Positions 17,104-26,517 are shown, counted from the stretch's first letter. The stretch: DNA of 47,943 nucleotides from Lachnospiraceae bacterium (GCA_017544285.1 JAFYEL010000007.1:1-47943); one strand, 5' to 3'. Notes: a model not told the origin generated them from the sequence alone. Made by a program: numbers and translations.

Positions 17104-18312
17104 ATGGGCAAAGAGATTGTTGCAATGCTTCTTGCCGGCGGACAGGGTTCGAGACTTTACGGTCTTACCAAGAAACTGGCCAAGCCGGCGGTTCCTTTCG
17201 GCGGAAAGTACAGGATTATCGACTTTCCGTTGTCAAACTGTGTTAATTCGGGCATCGACACCGTGGGTGTCCTGACACAGTATCAGCCATTGGTTCTTAA
17301 CGAGTACATCGGAAACGGTCAGCCCTGGGATCTTGACAGACTCTATGGCGGCGTTCATGTGCTTCCGCCTTATCAGCAGGCATCCGGTTCCGACTGGTAC
17401 AAGGGTACGGCCAATGCCATCTACCAGAATCTTTCCTTCATCGAAAGATACGATCCCAAGTACGTCATCATTCTTTCCGGTGACCAGATATGCAAACAGG
17501 ACTACAGCGACTTCCTTAAATTCCATAAGGAAAAGGATGCGGAGTTTTCCGTTGCGGTCATGGAGGTCCCCTGGGATGAGGCCGGCAGGTTCGGACTCAT
17601 GGTTGCGGATTCCGACGACCGTATCTCGGAGTTCCAGGAAAAGCCCAAGGAGCCTAAGTCCAACCTTGCATCCATGGGTATCTACATCTTCAACTGGGAT
17701 GTCCTCAAAAAGTACCTCACCGAGGACGAGGCAGATCCCGAATCCGAAAACGATTTCGGAAACAACATCATACCCAATCTCCTGAAGGACAACCGCAGGA
17801 TGTACGCTTATCACTTCAGCGGCTACTGGAAGGATGTGGGAACCATCTCATCACTCTGGGAGGCAAACATGGAGGTGCTGGATCCCGAGAATTCCGGCAT
17901 TAACCTCTTCGACGACGACTGGAAGATCTACAGCCGGAACAGCGGAATGCCCGGACACAGGATCTTTGCGGACGCAGTGGTTGAGGACTGTATGGTCACC
18001 GACGGCTGCAAGATCAAGGGCACTGTAAAGCATTCCATCCTCTTCCCCGGCGTCACCGTGGAAAAGGGAGCAGTGGTAGAGGATTCCGTAGTCATGGGCG
18101 GCACCGTCATAAAGGCAGGGGCCTGCGTGAACTGCAGCATCATCTCCGAGAAGGTTGAGATCGGAGAGGGCGCAAAGGTAGGCGCTCCCGCACAGGAGGG
18201 AGCAAAGAAGGTTGCCACCGTATCCACGGGCATAAAGATAGGCGCCGGCGCAGTTGTTGGTGCCGAGGCCATGATAGAGGCTGACGTAAAGGGAGGTGAG
18301 TGCGTTGAATAA
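17104..18312 (+). CDS. glgC: Glucose-1-phosphate adenylyltransferase GlgC
   Basis: GlgC makes ADP-glucose from ATP and glucose-1-phosphate for glycogen synthesis. The 402-residue protein has the nucleotide loop [10 protein letters not shown] (11-20), [20 protein letters not shown], and a C-terminal left-handed beta-helix of hexapeptide repeats. It follows a CGGGGGTAAATGT leader. It overlaps glgD by 8 nt, so the two subunits are translationally coupled. glgA, glgB and glgP are not in the window. A weak promoter (GTGAAA 17062-17067, AATAAT 17084-17089, spacer 16) may lie before it. Confidence 0.97.
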   Translation: MGKEIVAMLLAGGQGSRLYGLTKKLAKPAVPFGGKYRIIDFPLSNCVNSGIDTVGVLTQYQPLVLNEYIGNGQPWDLDRLYGGVHVLPPYQQASGSDWYKGTANAIYQNLSFIERYDPKYVIILSGDQICKQDYSDFLKFHKEKDAEFSVAVMEVPWDEAGRFGLMVADSDDRISEFQEKPKEPKSNLASMGIYIFNWDVLKKYLTEDEADPESENDFGNNIIPNLLKDNRRMYAYHFSGYWKDVGTISSLWEANMEVLDPENSGINLFDDDWKIYSRNSGMPGHRIFADAVVEDCMVTDGCKIKGTVKHSILFPGVTVEKGAVVEDSVVMGGTVIKAGACVNCSIISEKVEIGEGAKVGAPAQEGAKKVATVSTGIKIGAGAVVGAEAMIEADVKGGECVE

Positions 18313-19450
18313 TAAGAATAACGAAGCCCTGGGGATCATCTTCCCCAACAGCTATGATACTCTTCTTCCGGAGCTCACAAACGACCGCTCCATGGCATCC
18401 ATCCCCTTCGCAAGCCGCTACAGGCTGGTGGATTTCGTGCTCTCCAGCATGGTAAACGGCGGCATAGACAATGTTTCGATCCTGGCCAGGGAAAACTATA
18501 TGTCCCTCATCGATCATCTGGGGAACGGCCGTGAGTGGGATCTCTCCCGAAAGAACGGCGGACTCAACATAGTTCCTCCCTTTGCCCAGAAGAGTTCCGA
18601 TAAATACAACGGACGTGTAGAGGCTCTCAGCAGCATCTACAACTTCCTCAGCCGAGAAAAGGAAAAATACGTGGTGATGTCCGATTCAAACATCGCCATG
18701 AACTTTGACTTCAAGGACTTCCTTGAGACCCATATAAAGAGCGGCGCCGATGTGACCATGGCATTTGCCCGCACGGTGCTTCCGGATTCCGGCAGAAAGT
18801 TCTCCATCTCAAACAAGGACCTGTACTACACTCTGTCCATGGATGAAGAGAACCGGATCAAGGCCATCAACACCAGCCCCGAGACCGGCGAAGAGGTTAA
18901 GCTTTCCATGAACCTTTTCTGCATCGAAAAGGAGCTGCTGATCAAGCTCATCTCCGAGGCCTATGTAAAGGGCATGATCTACTTCGAGAGAGACGTACTT
19001 GCAAGAGAGCTTGACAGACTCGATATCAGAGGCTATGAGTTCAAGGGGTACTTCGCAAGGCTCACCAACATGAAGAGCTACTTCGACGAGAGCATGAAGC
19101 TCCTTGACGAGGATAACTTAAACGGCCTGTTCTCCGGCAACCCCATCTACACAAAGATCAGGGACGACAATCCCGCCAGATATGTGAAGGGCGCAAAGGT
19201 CTCCAACGTGATGGTTGCCGACGGCTGCATCATCGAGGGCGAGGTTGAGAACAGCATCCTCTTCAGAGGCGTTCACGTAAAGAAGGGGGCAAAGGTTTCC
19301 AACTGCATCCTGCTCCAGGATACGGTGGTCGGAGAGAACGCCGACATCAGCTACCTTGTCACCGACAAGATCGTTACCATCAAGGACGGTTCCAAGGCCT
19401 CCGGCACCGCAGACTTCCCGGTGTATGTGTCAAAGGGACGTGAACTTTGA
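18305..19450 (+). CDS. glgD: GlgD, non-catalytic partner of GlgC
   Basis: GlgD is the GlgC paralogue of Firmicutes that forms a hetero-complex with GlgC and raises its activity. The 381-residue protein keeps the overall fold ([40 protein letters not shown]) but has no GGxGxRL nucleotide loop, as expected for the family. I chose TTG 18305: GGAGG at 18292-18296 is 8 nt away, whereas GTG 18296 lies in the ribosome site itself. Its stop codon overlaps the -35 of the promoter at 19447. Confidence 0.95.
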   Translation: MNNKNNEALGIIFPNSYDTLLPELTNDRSMASIPFASRYRLVDFVLSSMVNGGIDNVSILARENYMSLIDHLGNGREWDLSRKNGGLNIVPPFAQKSSDKYNGRVEALSSIYNFLSREKEKYVVMSDSNIAMNFDFKDFLETHIKSGADVTMAFARTVLPDSGRKFSISNKDLYYTLSMDEENRIKAINTSPETGEEVKLSMNLFCIEKELLIKLISEAYVKGMIYFERDVLARELDRLDIRGYEFKGYFARLTNMKSYFDESMKLLDEDNLNGLFSGNPIYTKIRDDNPARYVKGAKVSNVMVADGCIIEGEVENSILFRGVHVKKGAKVSNCILLQDTVVGENADISYLVTDKIVTIKDGSKASGTADFPVYVSKGREL

Positions 19451-19475
19451 TACCGGTCTGAAAATATGATATAAT
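19447..19475 (+). promoter_or_regulatory. Strong extended -10 promoter at the end of glgD
   Basis: TTGATA (19447-19452), a 17-bp spacer and TATAAT (19470-19475) with an extended TG (19467-19468). The -35 overlaps the glgD stop. The -10 is only one base from the terminator stem that follows, so a transcript starting near 19482 would meet the terminator at once. Confidence 0.75.
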
Positions 19476-19476
19476 A

Positions 19477-19525
19477 CGATGCCGGGGCCGGCAAAAGTGA
19501 TCGGCCTTGGCATCGTTATTTTTTT
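19477..19525 (+). terminator. Intrinsic terminator after glgD
   Basis: A 14-bp stem (19477-19490 with 19502-19515, two G-U pairs, 11-nt loop) is followed by TTATTTTTTT. A second hairpin follows (GCGGCGT 19526-19532 with ACGCCGC 19540-19546). It probably ends glgCD transcription. Because the promoter at 19447-19475 overlaps its base, it may also act as an attenuator for the aminotransferase operon; 9 bp of stem would remain in that transcript. Confidence 0.85.
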
Positions 19526-19573
19526 GCGGCGTTTTTTACACGCCGCGGATCATTCTTCACACAGAGGAAACAG

Positions 19574-20698
19574 ATGGAAAAAAAGATACTTGTTACCCGA
19601 TCCTCAATGCCCGGATTCGAGGAGTACGTGGATGAGATAAGGGAGCTCTGGGACAGCCGGTGGCTCACCAACATGGGTAAAAAACACAATGAACTGACTG
19701 AGAAGCTGAAGGAGTACCTGAAGGTTCCGGGACTGGAGCTTATGGTCAACGGCCACAGCGCTCTGGAGGCCGCAATTCAGGCCTTCGGATTTGAAAAGGG
19801 AAGCGAGGTCATAACCACTCCCTTCACCTTTGCCTCCACCACCCACGCGATAGTCAGGTGCGGCCTTAAGCCGGTGTTTGCGGATATCGATCCGAAGACC
19901 TGTTGCCTTGATCCCACCTGCGCCGAAAGCCTTATAACCGATAAAACCGTGGCCATCCTTCCGGTCCATGTTTACGGTCATATCTGCGACGTGGATGCAA
20001 TAGACGCCATAGCAAAAAAACACGGCCTTAAGGTGATATACGACGCGGCCCACGCCTTCGGTGAGACAGTGGACGGACGGGGAGTCGGAAGCTTCGGAGA
20101 TGCCTCGATTTTTTCCTTCCACGCCACAAAGGTGTTCCACACCATAGAGGGAGGCTGCGTCTGCTTTTCGGATCCGGCCTACGGAAAAGAGATCTACTAT
20201 CTAAAGGACTTCGGTATCGTGGATGAAGAGAACGTGGCAAGGGTCGGCGAAAACGGAAAGATGAACGAGTTCGCCGCCGCCATGGGACTTTGCAACCTCC
20301 GTCACTTAGAGGGTGAGATAGAGTCCAGAGCTCAGGTGGTAAAGCGCTACAGGCAGCATCTTTCATCCGTCCCCGGCATAAGCCTCGGCATGGACTACGA
20401 GGGCACGAACATAAAGTCAAACAACGCATACTTCCCCGCAATATTCGGGGATGAATTCCCGATGGATCGCGACGAGGTACACAGGATCCTGGGCGAGAAC
20501 AATATAGGGGCCAGAAAGTATTTCTATCCCCTGACCAACAGCTTTGACTGCTATAAGGACTGCGGGTACGATCCGAAGAGGGATACCCCTGTAGCCTGGG
20601 ATATTTCAAAGAGGGTGCTGACCCTGCCGCTTTTTGCCCACCTTCCCCTCGAGGATGTGGACAGGATATGCAGTATAATTACGGGAGTAAAATTATGA
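19574..20698 (+). CDS. DegT/DnrJ/EryC1/StrS family sugar aminotransferase
   Basis: This 374-residue PLP aminotransferase belongs to the family that puts amino groups on nucleotide-linked keto-sugars. Lys186 in FHATKVFHTIEGG is the PLP lysine; TPFTFASTTHAI and YDAAHAFGE are also typical. AGAGGAA precedes the ATG. No other sugar-nucleotide or O-antigen gene lies nearby, so the substrate is unknown. It overlaps the next lipoprotein gene by 4 nt (ATGA). A promoter-terminator arrangement lies directly upstream. Confidence 0.9.
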   Translation: MEKKILVTRSSMPGFEEYVDEIRELWDSRWLTNMGKKHNELTEKLKEYLKVPGLELMVNGHSALEAAIQAFGFEKGSEVITTPFTFASTTHAIVRCGLKPVFADIDPKTCCLDPTCAESLITDKTVAILPVHVYGHICDVDAIDAIAKKHGLKVIYDAAHAFGETVDGRGVGSFGDASIFSFHATKVFHTIEGGCVCFSDPAYGKEIYYLKDFGIVDEENVARVGENGKMNEFAAAMGLCNLRHLEGEIESRAQVVKRYRQHLSSVPGISLGMDYEGTNIKSNNAYFPAIFGDEFPMDRDEVHRILGENNIGARKYFYPLTNSFDCYKDCGYDPKRDTPVAWDISKRVLTLPLFAHLPLEDVDRICSIITGVKL

Positions 20699-22659
20699 AA
20701 AGATCAATAACCGCCTTATTTTCAATACTGATTGTTTCGGCCCTGCTGACGGGCTGCGGCAAACCGGCCGCCGTTCCCGCCCCCGAAAACACCGGAGGGG
20801 AAAAGACGGAGGCCGAAAAGGACAACGCCGGTGACAACGCAAAGGAGATAAAAGAAGCCCTGGGTATCCCCGACGGGGAGGAAACTGTGCAGGAGTCCGA
20901 TTACTCCGAGATGGGTTTTGCCGACAGGTTCCTCTGCGGGAAAAAGAACCTCTACTACATTGACGACAAGGGCGAGCTCGACTGCATGTTCGTAAGTCAC
21001 GGAGATGAGGGCATAATATACGGCGCCGGCAGCGACAGCTATTACTTTGTGCTGACGGGAGAGGCCGCCAACGGCTACACTCTCCATTTCTGGGATTCAT
21101 CCCTCATAGAGAGCACCAGCCCGCTGCCCAATGGTAATAAAGAATTCATCAGCTACGCCTGCCCCTACAGAGACAGGTTTTACTATCAGTATTACGATTC
21201 CGACGTAGGCGAGTTCGACATGTATTTCTACGATCCCGAGGGCGACGCTATCACCCAGGATCCGGACATGAAACGGCTCAACAACTTCTTTGACAACTAC
21301 AAGGGCAGAGGCCTTATGCGAAGCTCCGGCATCCTTGTCCGTGATCTTGCGGACACCGGTTATTTTGTCATGAGGGATACGGAGCAGGGAGTGTTCAGAC
21401 TCTTTGACGCCGCAGGCGACGAGGTCCGTTCCTTTGAGGTGGGCTTTGACGGACAGGTTGATGATGTGCGCTTCATGGGCGGGCACTTCCTCACCCTTCA
21501 CGAGACAAAGTATAAAAACGAATCCTACTCGGTTGAAAGGATCAACCCCTATATCTACGACCTCGAAAACGGAAAGAGATACGACCTGGAGGGCTCCGAG
21601 AGCACGGAGGGCTTTGGCTTTGTGGACATAAGAGACGGCAACATTTACTATTTCAGGGCCGATCTCGGAAAGGTCGGAGAGGTCTTATCCCGCACCTATT
21701 ACAGACTTTCCATTGAGGATCTTTTCGCCGGAAAGAAGGAAGGCGAGAAGGTGCTTACCATTGAGCACCGTCCCGGAGTTGATGATTCCTTCGGATCCTA
21801 CACCTTTGACAACACCGGCTACAACGCCATGAACATAAGAGGTGATACGGCATTCTACCTTGATATGTACACCGGCAGCGATAAGGTCCTGAAAAAGGGC
21901 GATATCGGCTGGTGCCGGAAGAACCTTGAGAGCGATGCTCCTCAGGTCTTTGAAGACGCCATAGACGATCACATCGACTTCGGTGCCTATGGAACCGTAA
22001 GCCTTGAGGGGGATGCGAGGACCACAGACGGCATCGACTATTACAAGGGCACCATCGAGACCTTCCGTCTCTACGACGATGTTGAAAATGCTGCCGCCAT
22101 CAACAAGATCCTGGCGGACTGGGATGATCTGGCCAAGGAGGCCGGAGACGGAGTTGCCGAGGAGGCTTTAAACGAGCTTCAGGACGAGGAGCAGAAGGAG
22201 TGGTTTAGGACCTACCTTGTCAGCGGCTATTCCTATGACAGGACCTTTGGCGGGCTCCAGGTCATCAACGACGAATACCTGCAGATCAGCTTCTACGACT
22301 ATTATTACTACGGCGGAGCCCACGGAATGGGCGGCTCGCAGTACAGGCTCTTCTCCCTTAAGGACGGAAAAGAGTACACCCTTACGGACTTCTACAAGGG
22401 CACCGAGGAGGAGTTCAAAAAGATCGTTGTCAAGTATTCCATGAACGACTATAACTCCGAGAATTCGGAAAACGGATACTATGATGACAGCCCCGAGGAG
22501 ATGGAAGAGAAGTTCAACCAGTACGCGGAGCTCAACATGAACATGAGATTCGACGACTACGGCATCTACGTGATGTACCCGCCTTACTCTGTAGGGCCCT
22601 ATGCATCCGGCGAGATAGAGATCTATATTCCCGGATGGGAGATCGGCTGGGGCGTATAG
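20695..22659 (+). CDS. Lipoprotein with C-terminal DUF3298/RsiV-like domain
   Basis: The 654-residue protein has a lipoprotein signal (LLTGC, lipid-attached Cys21), a low-complexity Glu/Ala linker, a central all-beta region rich in YYFxD-type strands that could be propeller-like, and a C-terminal domain with YYYYGGAHGMGG and LFSLKDGKEYTLTDFY, typical of DUF3298 (as in RsiV and PdaC). Such domains bind wall material or lysozyme in some relatives. The start ATG overlaps the upstream stop. ATG 20695 is preferred over the upstream 20668 start because it begins the signal peptide and follows a GGGAG site. Confidence 0.85.
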   Translation: MKRSITALFSILIVSALLTGCGKPAAVPAPENTGGEKTEAEKDNAGDNAKEIKEALGIPDGEETVQESDYSEMGFADRFLCGKKNLYYIDDKGELDCMFVSHGDEGIIYGAGSDSYYFVLTGEAANGYTLHFWDSSLIESTSPLPNGNKEFISYACPYRDRFYYQYYDSDVGEFDMYFYDPEGDAITQDPDMKRLNNFFDNYKGRGLMRSSGILVRDLADTGYFVMRDTEQGVFRLFDAAGDEVRSFEVGFDGQVDDVRFMGGHFLTLHETKYKNESYSVERINPYIYDLENGKRYDLEGSESTEGFGFVDIRDGNIYYFRADLGKVGEVLSRTYYRLSIEDLFAGKKEGEKVLTIEHRPGVDDSFGSYTFDNTGYNAMNIRGDTAFYLDMYTGSDKVLKKGDIGWCRKNLESDAPQVFEDAIDDHIDFGAYGTVSLEGDARTTDGIDYYKGTIETFRLYDDVENAAAINKILADWDDLAKEAGDGVAEEALNELQDEEQKEWFRTYLVSGYSYDRTFGGLQVINDEYLQISFYDYYYYGGAHGMGGSQYRLFSLKDGKEYTLTDFYKGTEEEFKKIVVKYSMNDYNSENSENGYYDDSPEEMEEKFNQYAELNMNMRFDDYGIYVMYPPYSVGPYASGEIEIYIPGWEIGWGV

Positions 22660-22714
22660 TGCCCGGGAATTATCGGCCGGAGTATAAACAAAAATAAAGA
22701 TTAAGGAATAGAAC

Positions 22715-24310
22715 ATGTCAGACATAAAAAACGAGATCGAAAAAAGGCGTACCTTCGCCATCATTTCACACCCGGATGCGGGTAAGACAACCCTTACGGA
22801 AAAGCTTCTGCTTTACGGAGGAGCCATCAACCTGGCGGGCTCCGTAAAGGGAAAGGCCACCGCCAGACACGCGGTATCCGACTGGATGGAGATAGAAAAG
22901 GAGAGAGGAATTTCCGTCACCTCATCGGTGCTTCAGTTTTCCTACAACGGGAAGTGCGTGAACATACTTGATACCCCCGGACACCAGGACTTTTCCGAGG
23001 ATACCTACAGAACCCTTATGGCTGCGGATTCAGCGGTGATGGTAATAGACGCATCCAAGGGCGTGGAGGCTCAGACCAGAAAGCTCTTCAAGGTCTGCGG
23101 CATGAGAGGGATCCCGGTCTTTACCTTCATAAACAAGATGGACAGGGACGCCAACGACACCTTTGACCTGGCCGATGAGATAGAAAAGGAGCTGGGTATC
23201 GCGGTCTGTCCCGTGAACTGGCCCATAGGCAGCGGAAAGGGCTTCAAAGGAGTTTACGACAGAAACGAGAGGGCCGTGTTTTTGTACTCCGATACCGAGA
23301 AGGGTACAAAGGAAGGCCATGTTGAAAAGATATCCATAGACGACGAAGCCGCCCTTAAGAGCGCCATCGGAGAAGAGGCCTTCGAAAAGCTCTCCGAGGA
23401 GCTGGAGCTTCTGGACGGAGCCGGGGCTGACTTTGACCAGGCCCAGGTTGATGTGGGAAAGCTTTCGCCCATGTTCTTCGGATCCGCCCTCACCAACTTC
23501 GGCGTGGAAATGTTCCTGAACTATTTTTTGAAGATGACAAAGACCCCTGCACCCAGGACTTCGGACGCCGGAGTGATAGATCCGGTGGAAGAGGATTTTT
23601 CCGCCTTTGTATTTAAGATCCAGGCAAACATGAACAAGGCTCACAGAGACAGGGTGGCCTTTATGCGCATATGCTCAGGAAAGTTTGAGGCGTCCCGGGA
23701 GGTTTATCACGTCCAGGGCAACCGCACCATGAGACTTTCCCAGCCTCAGCAGATGATGGCCGAGAGCAGGCACGTGGTGGACGAGGCCTATGCAGGAGAC
23801 ATCATCGGCGTCTTTGACCCCGGCATCTTTTCCATAGGAGATACGGTGTGCGCCCCCGGCAAGAGCTTTGCCTACGAGGGCATACCCACCTTCGCACCCG
23901 AGCATTTCGCCAGGGTGAGGCAGATGGATACCATGAAGCGCAAGCAGTTCGTCAAGGGCATCAACCAGATCGCCCAGGAGGGCGCCATCCAGATCTTCCA
24001 GGAGCTTTCCTCCGGCATGGAGGAGGTCATCGTGGGAGTTGTGGGCGTGCTCCAGTTCGAGGTGCTCCAGTACCGCCTTGAAAACGAATACAATGTGGAA
24101 ATAAAGCTGGAAAGGCTCCCCTACGAGCACATCCGGTGGATAGAGAATCCCGAGAGCGTGGACATCGAACACATAACGGGAACCTCCGATATGAAAAAGA
24201 TCACAGACCTTAAGGGCAGACCCCTTCTTCTATTCATAAACGCCTGGTCGCCGGGCATGGTGCTTGAGCGCAACGAAGGACTCTCCCTTTCCGAGTTTGC
24301 GAGGAATTAG
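22715..24310 (+). CDS. prfC: Peptide chain release factor 3
   Basis: RF3 is a translational GTPase that removes RF1 or RF2 from the ribosome after termination. The 531-residue protein has SHPDAGKTTLTEK (G1), the switch segment ERGISVTSSVLQF, DTPGHQDFSEDTYR (G3) and NKMDRDA (G4). Length is normal. An AAGGAA site precedes the ATG. Its stop overlaps the GTG start of the next lipoprotein by one base, so they are co-transcribed. Confidence 0.97.
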   Translation: MSDIKNEIEKRRTFAIISHPDAGKTTLTEKLLLYGGAINLAGSVKGKATARHAVSDWMEIEKERGISVTSSVLQFSYNGKCVNILDTPGHQDFSEDTYRTLMAADSAVMVIDASKGVEAQTRKLFKVCGMRGIPVFTFINKMDRDANDTFDLADEIEKELGIAVCPVNWPIGSGKGFKGVYDRNERAVFLYSDTEKGTKEGHVEKISIDDEAALKSAIGEEAFEKLSEELELLDGAGADFDQAQVDVGKLSPMFFGSALTNFGVEMFLNYFLKMTKTPAPRTSDAGVIDPVEEDFSAFVFKIQANMNKAHRDRVAFMRICSGKFEASREVYHVQGNRTMRLSQPQQMMAESRHVVDEAYAGDIIGVFDPGIFSIGDTVCAPGKSFAYEGIPTFAPEHFARVRQMDTMKRKQFVKGINQIAQEGAIQIFQELSSGMEEVIVGVVGVLQFEVLQYRLENEYNVEIKLERLPYEHIRWIENPESVDIEHITGTSDMKKITDLKGRPLLLFINAWSPGMVLERNEGLSLSEFARN

Positions 24311-25338
24311 TGAAAAAAAGAGCATTCATCGCACTGAATTTCATATTGCTGGCCCTTTTTCTTTCCGGCTGCGAAACCGATATCGCGGAAAAGATAGGCG
24401 ATAAGCTGACGGACGTGCTGGCTGACATGGTGGATGCAAACGTGTGGGAGGAGTCCCCCACCACTGCGGATACGCAGGATCCGGCCATGCCGGGAGCAGG
24501 GACCCCGGGAAGGGGAGACTCGGTACCGGGCCCCGCTTATATGGGAGGCGAGCCCACTGATGAAGAGATAGAGGGTCTCACCACGGGGATGCTCAGGTAC
24601 TCCTACTCAAAGCTCAACGAAAAAGAGAGGTCCCTTTATCGCGAGATATATTCCGTTCTCTACAACCACACGGACGGGGTCTCACTGGCCTCCACCGACG
24701 CGGATGAGGTGGACCGGGTATTTCAGCTGGTGATGAACGATCACCCCGAGATATTCTATGTCACCGGTTATTCCATGAACAAATACATGCTGGGCGAAAT
24801 GACCATGTCCATAGAGTTCAACGGAACCTATGACAAAACCGCCGACGAGGTGAAGAAAGCCCGGGGAGAGATAGCCGCCTATGTGAGAAGGCTGAAGGCG
24901 GAAATGCCGGAGTATGACAGCGATTACGACAAGGTAAAATATGTATATGAGTACCTTATAGACAACACGGAGTACGACCTCAAGGCCGAGGACAACCAGA
25001 ATATACTCAGCGTGTTTTCCACGGGGCGCACCGTGTGTCAGGGCTATGCCAAGGCTACCCAGTATCTCCTGAATGAGATGGGTATACCCTGCCTTCTCAT
25101 AAGCGGAGTGGTAAAGGGAGGAGAGCCCCATTCCTGGAACCTTGCCAGAGTGGACGGCACCTGGACCTATATAGACACCACCTGGGGAGATGCATCCTAC
25201 AGAAATATCTCCACCGGCGAGGAGTGGAATGAGATAAGCTACGATTATCTCTGTGTGGGTGAGGACGAGCTTTTCGGCACCCATCATGTGAACTCGCTGA
25301 TAGAGCTTCCAAAGGCGGAAAAAAAACACTTGCATTAA
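24310..25338 (+). CDS. Lipoprotein with transglutaminase-like domain
   Basis: The 342-residue protein begins with a lipoprotein signal (FLSGC, Cys21) and a Pro/Gly-rich linker. The C-terminal transglutaminase-like fold keeps the Cys-His-Asp triad: C243 (VCQGYAKA), H274 (PHSWN) and D289 (YIDTTWGD). Secreted members of this family act as proteases or crosslinkers at the cell surface. The start is GTG, sharing one base with the prfC stop. The rplS -35 box lies in its last codons. Confidence 0.88.
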   Translation: MKKRAFIALNFILLALFLSGCETDIAEKIGDKLTDVLADMVDANVWEESPTTADTQDPAMPGAGTPGRGDSVPGPAYMGGEPTDEEIEGLTTGMLRYSYSKLNEKERSLYREIYSVLYNHTDGVSLASTDADEVDRVFQLVMNDHPEIFYVTGYSMNKYMLGEMTMSIEFNGTYDKTADEVKKARGEIAAYVRRLKAEMPEYDSDYDKVKYVYEYLIDNTEYDLKAEDNQNILSVFSTGRTVCQGYAKATQYLLNEMGIPCLLISGVVKGGEPHSWNLARVDGTWTYIDTTWGDASYRNISTGEEWNEISYDYLCVGEDELFGTHHVNSLIELPKAEKKHLH

Positions 25339-25358
25339 TACTCCGGCTGTGGTATCAT
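25330..25358 (+). promoter_or_regulatory. rplS promoter
   Basis: TTGCAT (25330-25335), a 17-bp spacer and TATCAT (25353-25358). The -10 is identical to that of the rpsP promoter. The start would be near 25365, giving a leader of about 70 nt. Confidence 0.7.
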
Positions 25359-25379
25359 AGTCGAGCTATTGTAAATTGA

Positions 25380-25414
25380 GATGTTCCTCTGTTGCCGGAT
25401 GCATTAAGAACGTC
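25380..25414 (+). promoter_or_regulatory. Structured rplS leader (L19-leader candidate)
   Basis: GATGTTC (25380-25386) can pair with GAACGTC (25408-25414), with TGCcggatGCA inside the loop. Firmicutes often carry an autoregulatory L19 leader at this place. The match to that motif is from memory and not tested. Confidence 0.5.
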
Positions 25415-25434
25415 GACATTCATAGGAGGAAATC

Positions 25435-25782
25435 ATGAACGATATCATCAAGAGCATCGAGGATGCACAGCTTAAGGAGAGCGTGCCCGAGTTCGCAGTA
25501 GGCGACACCGTAAGGGTACACAACAAGATCAAAGAGGGTAACCGCGAGAGAGTACAGATCTTCGAGGGAACCGTTATCAAGAAGCAGGGCGGCGGAAACA
25601 GAGCCACCTTCACCGTTAGAAAGATCGCCAGCGGCTGCGGTGTAGAAAAGACCTGGCCCATCCATTCTCCCTTCGTTGAGAGTGTTGAGATAGTTCGCAG
25701 AGGTAAGGTTAGACGTGCAAAGCTCTACTATCTGCGTGACCGTATCGGCAAGGCCGCAAAGGTTAAAGAAAAGATGCAGTGA
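25435..25782 (+). CDS. rplS: 50S ribosomal protein L19
   Basis: L19 sits at the 30S-50S interface. The 115-residue protein has the usual [22 protein letters not shown] and the C-terminal [21 protein letters not shown]. An AGGAGG site precedes the ATG. It has its own promoter and leader upstream and a strong terminator directly after, so it is transcribed alone, unlike the trmD-rplS arrangement in Bacillus. Confidence 0.98.
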   Translation: MNDIIKSIEDAQLKESVPEFAVGDTVRVHNKIKEGNRERVQIFEGTVIKKQGGGNRATFTVRKIASGCGVEKTWPIHSPFVESVEIVRRGKVRRAKLYYLRDRIGKAAKVKEKMQ

Positions 25783-25786
25783 TCAC

Positions 25787-25819
25787 AAAACGTCCGGAGT
25801 CATATCCGGACGTTTTTTT
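25787..25819 (+). terminator. rplS intrinsic terminator
   Basis: A 12-bp perfect stem (25787-25798 with 25805-25816, loop GTCATA) overlaps a T-run at 25813-25819. Confidence 0.95.
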
Positions 25820-25843
25820 CTTATATTTTCACCATAAGATTTC

Positions 25844-25872
25844 TTGTTAACACCCCGTTAACGTGGTAAAAT
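25844..25872 (+). promoter_or_regulatory. lepB promoter with a palindrome in the spacer
   Basis: TTGTTA (25844-25849), a 17-bp spacer and TAAAAT (25867-25872). Two copies of the palindrome GTTAAC (25846-25851 and 25857-25862), separated by 5 nt, overlap the -35 and fill most of the spacer. This is a plausible repressor site. Confidence 0.6.
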
Positions 25873-25911
25873 AATAGTTGGGTCTAAATGACCGGAGGTC
25901 CTAAACACGAT

Positions 25912-26517
25912 ATGAACAAAACCAGGAAAGGCGGTCTTTCCTTTTACCACAAGGAAAAAAAGATAACAAACGAAAAGATCGCCCACGCTTTCGGATATCT
26001 GTTCTGGGCTGTACTGGCGGTCATTCTTTCTTATGTGCTGGTTTGGGCGGTAGGCATAAAGACCAGCATGATAGGAAGCTCCATGGAGCCCGAGCTCTAC
26101 AACGGCCAGGAGGTCCTGATAGACAGGTTTTTGTATAACTTCATCCGGCCGGGACGCGGTGATGTTATCGTATTCAGACCCAACGGAAACGAAAATGCCC
26201 ATCTTTACATTAAGAGGGTTGTGGGCATTCCCGGAGACACCATACAGATCAAAAACGGAGTCCTTATCCTCAACGGAGTTGAGCAGCCCCTGCTCTTTGC
26301 CGACAGGATAGAGGAGGCGGGCACGGCATCGGAGGTCATTACCATACCTGAGGACGAATACTTCGTCATGGGTGACAACTGCAACAACTCCGAGGATTCC
26401 CGTTCCGTAAATCTGGGAAATGTCCGGATAGACACCATCTACGGCAAGGCATGGTTCCACATGGCGGCGGAAAATTCCGGCCTGGGTACCATAGGTAAGG
26501 TATATTTCAATGAGTGA
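25912..26517 (+). CDS. lepB: Signal peptidase I (first copy)
   Basis: This enzyme cleaves signal peptides from secreted proteins at the outer membrane face. The 201-residue protein has a basic N-terminus, a membrane segment (about 30-52), catalytic Ser57 in SSMEP, Lys101 in YIKRVVGIPGD, and the C-terminal box GDNCNNSEDSR. I chose ATG 25912, 13 nt after GGAGG; ATG 25888 lies upstream of that site and is unlikely. It overlaps rbgA by 8 nt. A second, shorter signal peptidase gene follows rbgA. Confidence 0.94.
   Translation: MNKTRKGGLSFYHKEKKITNEKIAHAFGYLFWAVLAVILSYVLVWAVGIKTSMIGSSMEPELYNGQEVLIDRFLYNFIRPGRGDVIVFRPNGNENAHLYIKRVVGIPGDTIQIKNGVLILNGVEQPLLFADRIEEAGTASEVITIPEDEYFVMGDNCNNSEDSRSVNLGNVRIDTIYGKAWFHMAAENSGLGTIGKVYFNE

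Noticed and set aside
25888..25911. Upstream ATG for the first lepB
   Set aside because: It lies before the GGAGG site and would put a non-conserved eight-residue extension on the protein.
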